Shown here piece by piece: positions 1 to 10,770 of a DNA stretch of 64,000 bases. Both the position numbers and the translations under genes were made by a program. The stretch covers positions 3,887,662 through 3,951,661 of the forward strand of contig OZ037770.1 of the NCBI GenBank assembly GCA_964035545.1, read 5' to 3'. This stretch comes from Bugula neritina. Lineage: Eukaryota; Bryozoa; Gymnolaemata; Cheilostomatida; Bugulidae. The stretch's first letter is position 1. Each line of letters starts with the position of its first letter. A model generated the notes under the pieces. The model saw nothing but the letters and a program-made list of their open reading frames with translations. It made no database searches and was not told the origin of the DNA.

Positions 1-155
1 TTATATAATATTATATGCTGAACTAACTTGAAAAAATTTGCAGACTTAAAAAATAGTATATTGGCTGTGATATTATTTGTAGCTGCCATTATTATGCACT
101 TTAAATAATAAACTATTTAATACTCAACAGTTAGTTATATACCTATTCTAATAAC
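1..155. repeat. Dispersed repeat, second copy at 61662-61815
   Basis: This stretch matches 61662-61815 in the same orientation over its whole length with scattered substitutions. Both copies end at the text CTATTCTAATA. In the right-hand copy a family-2 LTR follows immediately; here the next bases are ACACAGTTAG of another repeat. No coding potential is seen. Confidence 0.75.
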
Positions 156-590
156 ACAGTTAGTTTAAGGTCATTACTTTCTAGGTTCAGGCACTGCTTT
201 ATGTTGTTTATAAACGGTTTCCAGGGGATAGCTCGAACAGTTTTTGTCTCACATTAACAAATTTTACATGAAAAGATAGCTCTTGCATTCCTCTTTCATA
301 TACTTTTTTAATTTTTCAATAAAAATTTTCTGAGAAAGTTATTGCATAATAAGTAAAATTTTACACCCTCCACGTTCCACTGCTGTAGCACAGGGGATTC
401 ATTTTATAAAGTCTAAAAGTTAAACTTGACATTCCTTGATATATTTTCTCTATAATATACTTTCTTTGTTTTTTGAAATTCTGTTTATGCTCTTCACAAT
501 TTGGTAAAAACATACACCATTTTGCAAGTTTCACTGCAATTTTCTAAATTCTTCATATGGTGGTTCTAGCTACGCTTCTGTGACTAATTA
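155..590. repeat. Dispersed repeat, inverted copy at about 30955-31385
   Basis: The sequence reads as the reverse complement of 30955-31385, including the landmarks GCACTGCTT, TAGCTCTTGCATTCCTCTTT and GTTTATGCTCTTCACAATTT. A more diverged copy in the orientation of the 31-kb one lies at 5041-5217. All copies share an edge at ACACAGTTAG or its complement. It is a transposon fragment of unknown class. Confidence 0.7.
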
Positions 591-1820
591 TAACATTCCT
601 AGTACGTTTGCTGCTCTGCGCGCTATCACAATAACATATAGTACCCTCTCGCACAAATTGGCAATCTATTGGATTTCTGCCAATATAATGTTCCCTGTTT
701 TACATTAGCACTTAGCTGAATCATCTCACTATGTTACAATCTATTGAAAATGCCTCAGCACAACATAATTCTTTGTTTGTTTGGCAGAGTTAATTTCAGC
801 TAAATCACTTCACTTTGCAGTCTCGTCAGTAAAGGTCTGTCTATAGTGCAGCAGGTGTACTTTCAGTTTCTCTAATTCACATATGATTATTTTAAGTACA
901 TTGTATTCTATGAGATCAATTTAAGGTTTAGCCCAGTGTTCAGTATCTAATTATTATGCATGTATGTTGTCTTACTGTTGAACAAAAGTTAAAAAAACTT
1001 TACAATTAAAGCCATATTTATTATACATGCGTAGGATTTGCATAAGTTGACAAAAAAATTGCAACTAACTAGGGTTGAACCATGACCAACCAATTCCTCG
1101 CCGCGCAAATGGGTTATAATTATTAGGCTGTCAATTCATGTTGATTAGCAGTGAACTGTTGCAATAGCCTCGGGTTACTAGCAAAGCTAATGGTTTTGAA
1201 CAAATAACCCAAAAGTTTAAAAATAAGTAGCTTGCGTATTGCTAGCTACAAAAACAGGTCTGAAATAGACTGGTAAAGCGAGCTCTTATTATAGAATTTG
1301 CAGATGTGTTCTAAAATAAAACTTAAAGGATTGCTCTATCTTGTCTAATAAATGGCCATTTAGGTCAAACACATATAATATTGTGTTTTTCTAAGCATGC
1401 ATTGACAAAAAGCATTTGACCAAAGGTAGAAAAGTTAGTTGAAGTTGAGGGTGTAGATTGGTAACAGCCAAAACGCCGATTTTGAAATGAGCTGGGAAAT
1501 GTGACGTAACAGCGCCAGCATTCCTGCTGGTCACGTGACTATACAAATGAATAACTATAGAAATATGACTGTGAGATGTGATCTTTCAGCTCGTAATTTG
1601 TATATTTATAGAAGTGCAAATGTGAATTATCTCAATCTAGAGTTTTTTGACATTTTAAATAACATGTATGTGATACCATTAGGCCATATTTTGCTTGTAA
1701 ACATTAGAAAAAAGCATTGCAAAAACATGCATTCTTTAGGATGAATGCCTGCGATCGATCTAAACTAGGTCAGATTGTGCAATATTACGGGCACACCAAA
1801 TCTGACCTATATAGCCAGGG
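591..1820. other. Non-coding stretch, nothing recognised
   Basis: AT-rich DNA with no open frame above background and no recognised RNA or repeat boundary. A 69-codon frame at 1535-1744 shows no protein-family features and I do not call it. Confidence 0.5.
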
Positions 1821-1872
1821 ATGTAGTGGCAAAAATATTCTAGGCCATACTCTCAGGGCGGGGGTCCAGGGG
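1821..1872. repeat. Transposon terminus-like motif
   Basis: The text GATGTAGTGGCAAAAATATT followed by CTAGGCCATACTCTC appears here. It appears as the reverse complement at about 30912-30950, where it borders a long G tract. The same CTAGGCCATAC word forms the arms of the hairpin at 3519-3556. It looks like the end of a repeat family. Confidence 0.5.
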
Positions 1873-2639
1873 GCCGCCCAGGCCGCCGAAGCTTTCAGAG
1901 TGCTTCTGATGCAAATTTATGCAATTTAAAGCTATTGTGAATTATAATTCTTCTGAAGAAAATCTGTGTTGAAATGTGCACCTCGCTATTATTTTCATAC
2001 CATACCAGCTACATGACGACTGGGCATTGCTGCAAACTATATAAATATTCAGTCTTGTCCTATACCTGTTGACTGCAATGTAATGTAATGTAGTCTTACT
2101 CAACTGCAGTTAGGTTTCTTCTGACACTAAGTCCAACCTGTGCAGAAAAATTGCTGAATATCTCAAAAAGATGGAAGGATAGAGGCAGGTAACAAGTGCT
2201 CTCCAAATGCAACCTGATTACTTTAAATAAATAATACACTGCTGTGCACAGAAAAAGAATAATAGATCAGAACAGAGGAAGATTGCTAATCAGAAAATGT
2301 GTGTTGGTTATTTATAAAGAGCAATTTGAATTGATAACTCATTGGCAAGCAGAAATTGGTTGAAAACCTATTTGGAGTTTGTTAGAGTGCTAGTCTAATC
2401 CATAAGGTGATACCGCCACACCTCCTTACACACAATAAAGCACACCCAAGAAGAGTATGTTAACTTGGTTTTAAAATAAAACCCCTGAGCTTCCACTAGA
2501 TACATCAAGGAAATATACCCCAAAAGAAGAAATTTGACAGTTTTAATATGTGTTAACCTAGAAGAGGATTAAATGTAAAGCCAGACGTTAGTACAATCAA
2601 ACATAAAAGGTTACTTATGGAGGTGTACAGTTTGCAAAA

Positions 2640-3480
2640 TCTTATTGCATTGATAATTAACATGCAATAATGCTAGGTTTTTTTGACCAAAATGTGGATA
2701 TAGTACCTGTAGACCTCAGTGATAAATTTTCATTAGCCTCTCCTACACACCTGGTACTGTTTTTTAAAGACATTTTGATTTTATTTCTGGATTTCATGTT
2801 GGTTTTTTCCAAATTCCATTGCTTATTGACAAAATGCAAGTCCACACAAGATAGACAAGGGCAACCTTCTAGCTGTCACTGCCTTGCTGAGGCCACATTA
2901 TTGGTATATTATAAGAATTCAGTCCTGCCAAATAAAACCTCACTTAATTGTGCTAGAATTAAAATTTAAAAACCATGTTATAGATCTTCCTGTTCCTCAG
3001 TGCACCTGCTTTTTTGAGTTTTCAGTATTTTTTTGCAAAGTTATAGACAAAAATCTACCCATTTTTGGCCAATTTTATCTGAAAAATTTATTTTTCAATC
3101 CCTGCCAAATATCTCCGCAGGAAAGCATGGTATTCGAATAGAGCAAACACTGTCGAAAACCTGAGAAATTTATGCATAGCAAATTTTTGATCTTTTCAAT
3201 AGCCTTCATAGATTTTCTACAAGTTAGTGATTTGTACACCAAAAATGAAAGATTTTTTCCTTAGTAATCACCAATGCACAGCACTTCGCGCTTCAGTGAA
3301 CATGTAGAGATAAGAAGATGGAATATTGATAGCTGCATATTATTCATTGTGTAATCTCAGGCTAAACAATCACAAGTAGGCAACACGCATGCCACCCACA
3401 TAGCATTAACATAGCAAGAATTTAAATTAGATTGTGAGCAAAATTTATGATATTCTCAGTGAGGATGCCCAAACTATCTT
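2640..3480. repeat. Dispersed repeat shared with the hAT element and with 30.6-30.8 kb
   Basis: Positions 2640-2900 match the reverse complement of about 30590-30850 (landmarks CATTGCTTATTGACAAAATG and the stretch before GCCTTGCTGAGG). Positions 2877-3480 match about 29095-29720 inside the hAT element (landmarks CTGCCTTGCTGAGG, CGCTTCAGTGAAC, GGCAACACGCATGCCACCCA). The small frames in it are repeat sequence, not genes. Confidence 0.65.
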
Positions 3481-3509
3481 GTGCACTAATCATCTTTCAA
3501 AAATATGCC

Positions 3510-3564
3510 CATACGGGCGTATGGCCTAGAACAGTCTATTTTCTTCTAGGCCATACGGCGTATG
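3510..3564. repeat. Nested hairpins at a repeat terminus
   Basis: GTATGGCCTAGAA at 3519-3531 pairs perfectly with TTCTAGGCCATAC at 3544-3556. Each arm is itself next to a short palindrome (CATACGGGCGTATG and CATACGGCGTATG). The arrangement looks like two transposon ends brought together head to head. Confidence 0.55.
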
Positions 3565-3599
3565 GGACTGTATGGGTACCACTACATCCCTGTATATAG

Positions 3600-5040
3600 C
3601 TCGCTGTAACTGCTTGAGCGTTATTGGTTGATGTTGTGCTCAGCAACTTTGAATACTAGCGTTATAGTTAGCACGTGCAGCGTAGTTACTGGCGTTCACA
3701 CGTCACGTATTAGGCTATTCTTTTTCATGGCTGAAAATTTTACCTCCCTCAAAATTGGAATTTTAAAAAGCTGTTTTCTAGGCACATATCCCTTTGCAAA
3801 GTCACAATTGCTTGCATACACATTAGATTATAGTTCATAATTATAATGTGATTGTAATAAACTAAGATTGAGCAATCCTTTAAGCTGTATGCCATTACAT
3901 AAGTATTTGTATGCAGAGAGATAAATGGACAATACTAAGTTTCTGGAAAACAACATACTTGAAATTAACTTTGACAATGGTGTGTTATTTTCATCATACG
4001 CTAGCACAGGTAGGGCCTATAGCATAAATCTCTAAGCATATGAATCTTTATGAAGCCCACAGGTCATGTAAGGGTGGCAATGTAATTTAAAACTAAAAAT
4101 TATGTTGCTGCATTGTGTTTAAGGTATATTATGGAGCAAAATTTGGTTTTACTAGCCTACCCCAACGGCATTCTACAATGCAGCTTATATGCTGGCAGTT
4201 GTAATAAGTACTGTCAATAGCAAGGTTACTATCACTGCTAGCTCTGTGCAGTATGTAACCTCTTGAATAATTGCGCCAATTTTAAACACTTGGAAGTTGG
4301 CCAAGTTATCATATCGCAGCCAGCCACCAGAGACAAAGCATCAGAGCTATTCATATAATATTATACTGATGCACTTGGTAGCAGAGTGGCTAATCTGTTA
4401 TAGTTCATAGTTCAACACCCTTTACTTTGGGAATACAGCCTCTTTTTTTAGGTATACCTAACAAAGCATGAAAACATCTAAGCTGGTATTCTGATAATTT
4501 AGACTTTAGAGGTACATTTTGAAAACTAGGTCAATTGCACTTGTTTGCACAACAACAATAATAAAACATATATTATGCAATATAATAAAAACACACATAA
4601 TACTATATATTATAATGATAATAATATAATATTATAAGTACCATTACTGCATTTTATAATGCGGATGGTTGCCAAAAAAATGTATCACAAATTATGTAAT
4701 TATACTTCAAAAATTTTTATAAGAAAATAGAACTAGCTAGGCAGTAGGTTAGAATAGAGAAGATTTTTAAAACATGAAATCATGATTTGACTATTGTTTT
4801 ATTTAGGCCAACCAACCTAGGAATACTAGATCGGGTTTTAGCTGACAGTTTATAACATTCAGCTTTTGAGCCAGCAGCACCGTCACTTGTTAAGTATAGG
4901 CAAAGTTAGTGAAGCAAGACTAACAAGCACTCAAATACAAGGCGTATTGAGTTACAATAACAAGTCAGGAGCGTATAAATTAAAAAGAATGTGGAAGGGG
5001 GACTATGTTTTTCAACAAGCTATAACTTGAACATGAATTG
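3600..5040. other. Non-coding stretch, nothing recognised
   Basis: AT-rich sequence without supported genes. A tRNA-like A-box/B-box pair near 4376-4428 is too weak to call. Confidence 0.5.
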
Positions 5041-5218
5041 GCTTTTGAAAAAGTTAAAAAAGTATATTGGAGAACATAAGTTTCTTCATCTTTTCATATA
5101 TTTTTTGTTCCTGTGACATTCAATCTGTTCGAGCTATCAGTGAAACATTGTTCATATAGAACGTAAAGCACCTGGCAAAGAGCCAGAAACTGAAAAAGCA
5201 TGATCTTAAACCAACTGT
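5041..5218. repeat. Diverged copy of the 31-kb dispersed repeat
   Basis: The sequence follows about 31210-31385 in the same orientation and ends in the same ACTGTGTAATT. The family-2 LTR starts at this point, so the LTR element inserted into or next to this repeat. Confidence 0.55.
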
Positions 5219-5220
5219 GT

Positions 5221-5756
5221 AATTTGGTGGATTTTGGACAATTAAGTAGAAAATATACCCCTTTGTATAATAGAGAAGAGAGTGTCTTGAAATTTGTAGA
5301 AACAACTTTATTGTAGATAGCTATCTGTAAGAGTTGTATATATCCAGCGAGCTCCAGCTGTAGAATGACTCTACACTGCGAGCTTGCACACTTATATACT
5401 CAGGAAACAATCCTTCCAGAAGATTCTACCAATCTTCGACCAAAAATAGGTCATGTCAAGTGTGCCGAAGTCTCCGATAGGATGCTGACACTCTGACATG
5501 ACCAACATCGGTCACGTCGGACAAGTCGGAGCTTCGACATGCCTGATCTCAGAAGAAGACCAGTTTACAGCATACAAAATTAAGAGTAAAAAGAATAAAA
5601 AATATTGTTGCAGCTAGGTTAAATAATGGTAAATTTAAAGACAACTCCAAAAATTAGCCCACCCACCTTCCATCAAAAATTATCTCTTTTCGATAACTAA
5701 CATAAATAACACGCAGTGAAATAAAATGTAAACAATAAAATAACTAAAGTATATAC
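5221..5756 (-). mobile_element. LTR of retrotransposon family 2 with adjoining sequence, left copy
   Basis: The block beginning ATTTGGTGGATT matches 61813-62360 nearly base for base in structure: TCTTGAAAT, TATATCCAGCGAGCTCCAGC, then a cluster of GTCGG/CCGAC words, then AACTAAAGTATATAC. Both copies are followed by the same internal 3' region on the minus strand, so this is the 3' LTR of a minus-strand element. The LTR proper probably ends near 5700 and the remainder is adjoining internal sequence; neither edge is exact and no clean TG...CA ends were found. The homology stops at 5756 only because a family-1 solo LTR is inserted there. Confidence 0.6.
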
Positions 5757-6310
5757 TGTAGTAACTTTTGGGTTATTGAATAAAATCAGGCAGAGAACAT
5801 AACTCCTTGTCATAGAAGAGACAAGAGGGGGTGTTGAAATTATGTGTACAGTATCCTTTATTGTTGTCTTGATCCTTTCAGTCCGTGCTCCAGTCCTCAA
5901 GTGACCAAAGCTTGAGATTGGGCTTCCTTTTATACTAGCTAGACAAAGGGCTTCTATAACTTCCGACCGACAGTGGGCCAAAGTTCGGTAGGGTATGGCA
6001 ACAATCGTAATGTCGATAACCGACACTGATGATGTTGGTAACCGACAGACTAAATTTTGGCATCAACTTGCCAAACTCGGACCAACTGTCAATTTACATG
6101 AATAAGCAAAAATGAACCCAACCAAGTGTATGCCTATTGTAACTTGTAATTACGGAAAAGGCATTAACTATTTACTATGCTAAAAGCTTAACAATAGCCA
6201 TAGTATTTAAAGTATTGGCAAGTTACCCCGCAGACTTTGCTATAACTAAAGTATTTAGAAAAATAGCCATAAGTGATGTGTCAAGGATGAAAACTCTGAT
6301 ATTTACCACC
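5757..6310 (-). mobile_element. Solo LTR of Gypsy family 1, nested in the family-2 element
   Basis: This 554-bp block is a diverged homologue of the 557-bp LTRs at 11395 and 18518. It starts TGTAGTAA and ends TTTACCACC, against TTTACCACA in the intact LTRs. It is flanked by ATAC at 5753-5756 and again at 6311-6314, a 4-bp target duplication like that of the complete element. No internal region accompanies it, as expected for a solo LTR left by recombination. The host sequence resumes at about 6315 in register with 62370 of the third copy. Confidence 0.8.
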
Positions 6311-7840
6311 ATACACGCCAAATATGTAAGGAAATGAAGTCACACATAAATAATAAGATAAAACCAAATTCAAAAGATACCACAGGGTTAAATAATGGAT
6401 TAGATAAGAATATTCTCCATACATATATACAAGAGTACTTAGGAACGTCGCCCTCTCCTCGGTGCTCGAAGCGATAGACATGTCGCTTGAGGGAGAATAA
6501 CGCCTCCTCATAGCGGCACATCTGCTGCCTCAGCTGACACGTTTTATCTTTGTGGGGGCTACATCTGCTGCTAGGGTAGCCTGCTGTTTGTTGACTTTTT
6601 CCTCTGTGTTGTTGTTGTCCGCTCAGATACAAGACTGCCATTTACCTTAGACAACACGACCCGTAGATGTTGAGTGGCCGCTGACTGGGTAATGGTTGGC
6701 TGGGGTGTTTTCCTTGTTGGTCTTCTTAAGTGTTGGCTGATGGGCCAGAAATCCAAAAGCAAGAGCTGCCTGTTTGTGGGGTTCTCTACATGTGACAAGA
6801 TTAGCTCCTGAACTCGGAGAAGATGGCCTCAACGACCACAAACGTTTTGCCCGTGTGGCAACGGGCTATGTGCTGGTAGGGCAGTATACAATTCTGTTGG
6901 TAGGAATACGGAATACTTATCACATGGACAAAATACATTCATGAAATGCTGACGGACGTGCACTCTCATTCCCCAGTAGATTGAAAACCTCCAATCACAC
7001 CGACGACATTTGACATTACCGCACTCACCATACGTTCGGTAAATCCACAGTCGTGCCTTGCTAGGTGTCCAGTGCTGCTGTGAGGTAAAGAACCTGGGTA
7101 GCCTCAAAACCTGACTGCACTCCTCTTTGTCATCAGATTAATCAGTGGGAGCGGACCCACTGCCCAGGATAATCTTTTTCTCTTCCCCAAGCTGTTGTAG
7201 ATCTGCAGGGTTAGGTACAGACTCACTTGATATGGCTGGGGAAACCACTTTGGGCTATTATTAGCCGTGCCAGAGTTTTGAGGGAGGTGAGAGTCAACGG
7301 CGCCTTTATACACACAAGTAGCTTGGAAATAACTAAGACAGTCATCAACTCTACCTCGTAATCTAGAAGGTAATCATGAAAAGACTTTTCTTTTAGTTTT
7401 ACCCGAGCATCCTCAAACTCCACCAACTCAGTTTCAATCCAACCGATTGTTTACTGAGTAATTTAGGTCTTGCTAGACTCCTAAAGCAGAGGATCTAGCC
7501 CAAAAGAAATACCTGGCTGACTGGTAGTAGTGTTTTCTGGCAAAGTAAATCACATGTCATAGCAACAGTCATTCGAACAAAACACGTCTGCTTGTTGGGG
7601 AGTCTTTAGTTAAAGTGACCAAACCACATGTTAACAGGATTTCATCTGACAACTCCGTGGTAACGTAACCTGTCACCCAATTCATTAAATATCACAGGTA
7701 CAACTCTGAAGAGTAGAGTTCCCTTGAATTTTGACACTGTTCTTCAGCCACATTTTGGGAATTTTTTCTTATCCCAGAACTATTTCCAGAAGGAGACTTA
7801 AAGCGTTTACCGGTACTGGGTGTACAACTCCCCCCCTGGT
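6311..7840 (-). pseudogene. Accessory zinc-finger / coiled-coil ORF of retroelement family 2 (decayed)
   Basis: The region lies between the element's reverse-transcriptase relic and its 3' LTR. It shows broken minus-strand frames that align with the copy at 62360-63970. Around 6940-7030 the frame contains a C2H2-like pattern: CRRCDWRFSIYWGMRVHVRQ, shortly followed by FCPCDKYSV. A similar pattern occurs on the plus strand at 45871-46028. Downstream (about 6430-6560) the frame reads LRQQMCRYEEALFSLKRHVY, a heptad-like coiled coil, and proline/threonine-rich text lies between. Stops and frameshifts prevent a continuous protein. The function is not known. A DNA- or RNA-binding accessory factor is an inference from the finger pattern only. 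Confidence 0.5.
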
Positions 7841-7933
7841 AGCATTTTCAGGTGTCCAACATAGCTGGCGTCTACCAGTGTAGCCAACTGAGGACCTGGT
7901 TCATGTGTATTTGAAAACTTGCCATGGTAGACA

Positions 7934-8220
7934 TTAATACAAATAGCAGAACTCTCCACTTCTCCAGCCTTTGTGGGTAATAAATGCTGATTTGTCCTGA
8001 GCGTTAGGACCGAGGGGCACTTGCCAGTACCTACTCAGCAGATCCAAAGTACTGAAGTACTTGGTTCCCGCGAGGGCATCTAAAGACTCGTCCACTTGAG
8101 GGAGGGAGTTAGCATCCTGAATGGTAACACTGTTGAGCTTACGGTAGTTAACAAAGAATCTCCAACTGCCACTCTTTTTCTTGACCAACACTACTGGTGA
8201 GCTTCACACAGCGTGGGCTG
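7934..8220 (-). pseudogene. pol: Reverse-transcriptase relic, family-2 LTR element
   Basis: The minus-strand frame reads LVKKKSGSWRFFVNYRKLNS and continues through STLDLLSRYWQVPL, the N-terminal fingers/palm part of a Ty3/Gypsy reverse transcriptase. It is clearly related to 15161-16140 of the intact element. It stops before the YxDD active site, and RNase H and integrase are absent between here and the accessory ORF, so the copy has an internal deletion. Confidence 0.8.
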
Positions 8221-8280
8221 GCTAAATCAAATCATGGTCAAGAAGGTTTTGCACCTGTCGGCCCGCTCTTTCTCCGGACC

Positions 8281-8700
8281 CTACAGTTGAGTTGGCTGCC
8301 TTAGTGGCACAGTGCGTGCTGCCATGGGAATCTCATGGTGGATAATTTTAGTCAACCCCATATCATCACCTCCACAGTTGAATATGCCACTGTACCCCAG
8401 GAGTAGTTCAGCCAGTGTTTGGCACTCCGAACAACTTGTACAGCTTCCACAGGCTCTTTGATACAGATAAGCCACATGCTGCAAAACCATTCTCTGTCTG
8501 GTCCAAGAGTGGGTTCCCTGGGCGCTAGTCACTTTTTCCGGTACCAGTCTCACATCTTCTTCTTGGATAAAGTAGTAGTTTGCTACCAATGCACCAGTCA
8601 GCAGTTTGATGGGTTGATGCATTGCTCGAGAAGCTCCCCAACAGTCTAGCCAACTCAGGCTGTTTGTCAGTTGAGTCTTTCTATACATCCCTTCCACCAC
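8281..8700 (-). pseudogene. pol: Pol linker region relic (protease to RT), family-2 element
   Basis: The frame aligns with the protease-RT spacer of the intact Gypsy (16260-16690), sharing NSLSWLDCWG and the stretch around IKLLTGALVA, and ending in a MGLTKIIHHEIPMAA-like segment before RT. It is separated from the RT relic by stops. Confidence 0.65.
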
Positions 8701-8929
8701 TTCAAACTACCTAATCATCCTGCAGTTGATTCTGCAGCATAGAATCACCTGAGATTGACCTGGTACCGTACAGTTCTATACTACCTGGGTTCTTTCCACC
8801 AAAGACCTGCCAAATTTGTCAACACAGATAAGTTTTTCTCCCAGCCATCACAACAGCTGACTTTTAGAAATCCATGTGACACTGGTGTTTCTCCAGAAAT
8901 AAAATGCCAAAGATGGCATTCTCCTTTAA

Positions 8930-9205
8930 CTAGTTGAAGCTGAAGTTCTTGTAAATCACCTGATCATGAACTGGCCTAAGTAGTGTAATGATGCGGTAGA
9001 AAGGAGAGCCTGACCAGTCTGCTAGCGTACCACGTGCACCTGAGCTCAAAAGGTTTTGAAGAGATCCCGACTCACCATGTTCATTGTGGACCAGTAGGAA
9101 GGCCCCAGTTTTACCTGTATTCTTATCGAGTAGAAAGTAGCTGCCACTGTACGGCTGCATTTTTATCACCGCTGTCTGCAGGTCCTTCAACGTATCCAGC
9201 AACAT
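8930..9205 (-). pseudogene. pol: Aspartic protease relic, family-2 element
   Basis: The frame corresponds to the retroviral-type protease of the intact Gypsy (about 16930-17150): PYSGSYFLLDKNTGKTGAF and ARGTLADWSGSPFYRIITLL align with it. The catalytic DTG triplet present in the intact copy is not recognisable here. The element ends abruptly near 9219, where the capsid-like gene of the virus-like element begins. Its gag and 5' LTR are not in the window. Confidence 0.6.
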
Positions 9206-9219
9206 GGAAAATATTATAA

Positions 9220-10303
9220 GGGCCGGTTCTAGTTCGCTTAACTAAAGCCGACGGAACTGCTTATGCTGACGCCGACTTAGTAACGCTGACGAATAACGGT
9301 ATGGCTTATTTGTTCAAAAGTATTAAGTATCAACTCGATGGAGAAGACTTGGAATATATAAACAATCCGAGACACGCTTCGACTATAATGGACTTGCCAA
9401 CTTATTCAGACGACTACGGTAAATCGAGAGGTCTCAATCAGTTATGGTCAAAAGACACTAGTAACGAAGCTGCCGCCAATAATTTAGGTTTCGCGGCTCA
9501 TCAAGTTTATTTAATACAAAAGCCCAATCCTAAAGGTACTTTTAGCGCTAAGGTAAATCTTAGACATTTGCTGGGTTTTGCCAACGATTACAAAAAAGTT
9601 TTGTACGATATAAAACATCAACTTACGCTAGTACGCGACACCGACGATAACGCCATTTATAGAGATAACGGCGTAGACGCTGGAAAAATAACGTTGGATA
9701 CCGCATATAACTCCTAGTTTTGAAATGAAAAATAAGCTTTATAAAATTATAGAGTCTAAAACTCAACTACCGATGGTATACAGGTCTAGATGGTGCGACA
9801 GGATTTCGGTGCCGCAAACTACAAACTTTACGTGGCGTTTGGGTTCTAGAGCCGATACGGAAAAAGCCCAGCATTATATCGTAGGCTTTCAAACGAATGA
9901 AAACGAAAGTCAAGCGACTAATCCTGCGCTATTCGATCGCGTTAACGTTAAAAGCATATACGCCATGTTAAACAGCGAGCGATATCCCGAAGTCGATTAC
10001 GATATAGATTTCGTTAAAATGAAGTTTAGTAGAGTGTACGGAGAAGCTTCGAGGTTTTGCGGTAAATATTACTGTATAAACGAGCTAATCGCTTATTCAA
10101 ACGTTTTACCTTCGAAATATAGAGATCTTTATGCTTTATTCGTACTAGACGTTAGTAAGCAAAGCGAAACTCTTAAAAATAGCGTGGCGGACATTCAACT
10201 AAAAATTCAGTTTAGTCAAAACGTACCCGCTAATACTCAAGCATACGCGCTAATTTTGTCCAATAAAACCGTGTCTCTTAGATCCGACGGACGTTTAGAA
10301 TAA
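9220..10303 (+). pseudogene. Major-capsid-like protein gene (5'-truncated, frameshifted)
   Basis: An open frame runs from 9220 to a stop at 9715-9717. The reading then continues in the next frame, which is open from about 9695 and runs to 10303 through ATG 9725. The second part contains RSRWCDRISVPQTTNFTW, then HYIVGFQTNEN and LNSERYPEVDYDIDF. These features resemble the capsid-like proteins that accompany PolB genes in many invertebrate virus-like elements; I recognise the family from its pattern, not from a search. The first frame has no start codon upstream of 9220 other than internal ones: 9217-9219 is a stop at the junction with the retroelement, so the true N-terminus is lost. The frame change lies at about 9690-9700. 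Neighbours are PolB-element genes, which supports a virion role. Confidence 0.65.
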
Positions 10304-10317
10304 TTTTTTCTATATAA

Positions 10318-10485
10318 ATGGATAGAGATTTATTAAAACAAATTGTTACTAATACGGCTCTGAAATTTAAAAAGGCTATCACGATTAATGATACTAATAC
10401 TAGAATAGTTACGCATTTTAATCAAACTATTGAACTCCATTTGTTAATTGATTACTTAACGCAATTTATTAACATTGAGTATTAA
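10318..10485 (+). CDS. Small 55-residue protein of the virus-like element
   Basis: An intact frame starts at ATG 10318, 14 nt after the capsid-like gene, and ends at TAA 10483-10485. It begins MDRDLLKQIVTNTALKFKKA and has no recognised domain. It is kept because its spacing and codon use match its neighbours. Its end overlaps the end of the minus-strand gene at 10469-10723 by 17 nt. Function unknown. Confidence 0.5.
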   Translation: MDRDLLKQIVTNTALKFKKAITINDTNTRIVTHFNQTIELHLLIDYLTQFINIEY

Positions 10486-10723
10486 TTATTTCAGACTTTT
10501 TATTTGCTATTACGGCGATTATTGCACCAACACCGGTTCCTAATATCGCCGCGCTAACGGTGCTACGTATAACCGTAGTTATACCGCTTACGCTTATGCA
10601 AGCTCTTAAAGCCGTTGATAAAGCGCTATATTTTTTGAATTTTTTATGACAATGATTTTCCAAGTTTTGCATTTTATTGCTTAACGCTTGAATTTCATTA
10701 CGTCTAAAATCATTTGCTATCAT
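10469..10723 (-). CDS. Small membrane protein of the virus-like element
   Basis: This is an intact 84-residue frame on the minus strand and the only reverse-oriented gene seen in the element. The N-terminal half is polar with a short helical stretch (NEIQALSNKMQNLENHCHKK). The C-terminal half is hydrophobic and Gly/Ala-rich (AAILGTGVGAIIAVIA), one probable membrane segment. It converges with the 10318-10485 gene, and its start region faces the 10771 gene across a short AT-rich intergenic. Small hydrophobic proteins with such Gly-rich segments are common next to capsid genes in these elements. The exact role is not known. Confidence 0.55.
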   Translation of the reverse strand: MIANDFRRNEIQALSNKMQNLENHCHKKFKKYSALSTALRACISVSGITTVIRSTVSAAILGTGVGAIIAVIANKKSEIINTQC

Positions 10724-10734
10724 TTATTATAAAT

Positions 10735-10753
10735 AAAAAATTGATTTTTACAA
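10735..10753 (+). promoter_or_regulatory. Shared upstream motif, copy 1
   Basis: AAAAATTGATTTT followed by TACAA lies 18 nt before ATG 10771. The same core occurs at 11154-11182 and 19206-19234, each just upstream of another gene of this element. It is a likely element promoter, as an inference from recurrence and position. Confidence 0.45.
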
Positions 10754-10770
10754 CGCGATATTTTTATATT

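Noticed and set aside
2657-3141. Overlapping frames of 60-100 codons on both strands
   Set aside because: They lie in a dispersed repeat that also occurs at 29-31 kb with the frames broken there.
4374-4430. tRNA-like A and B boxes
   Set aside because: Boxes are weak and no cloverleaf with paired acceptor and anticodon stems can be drawn.
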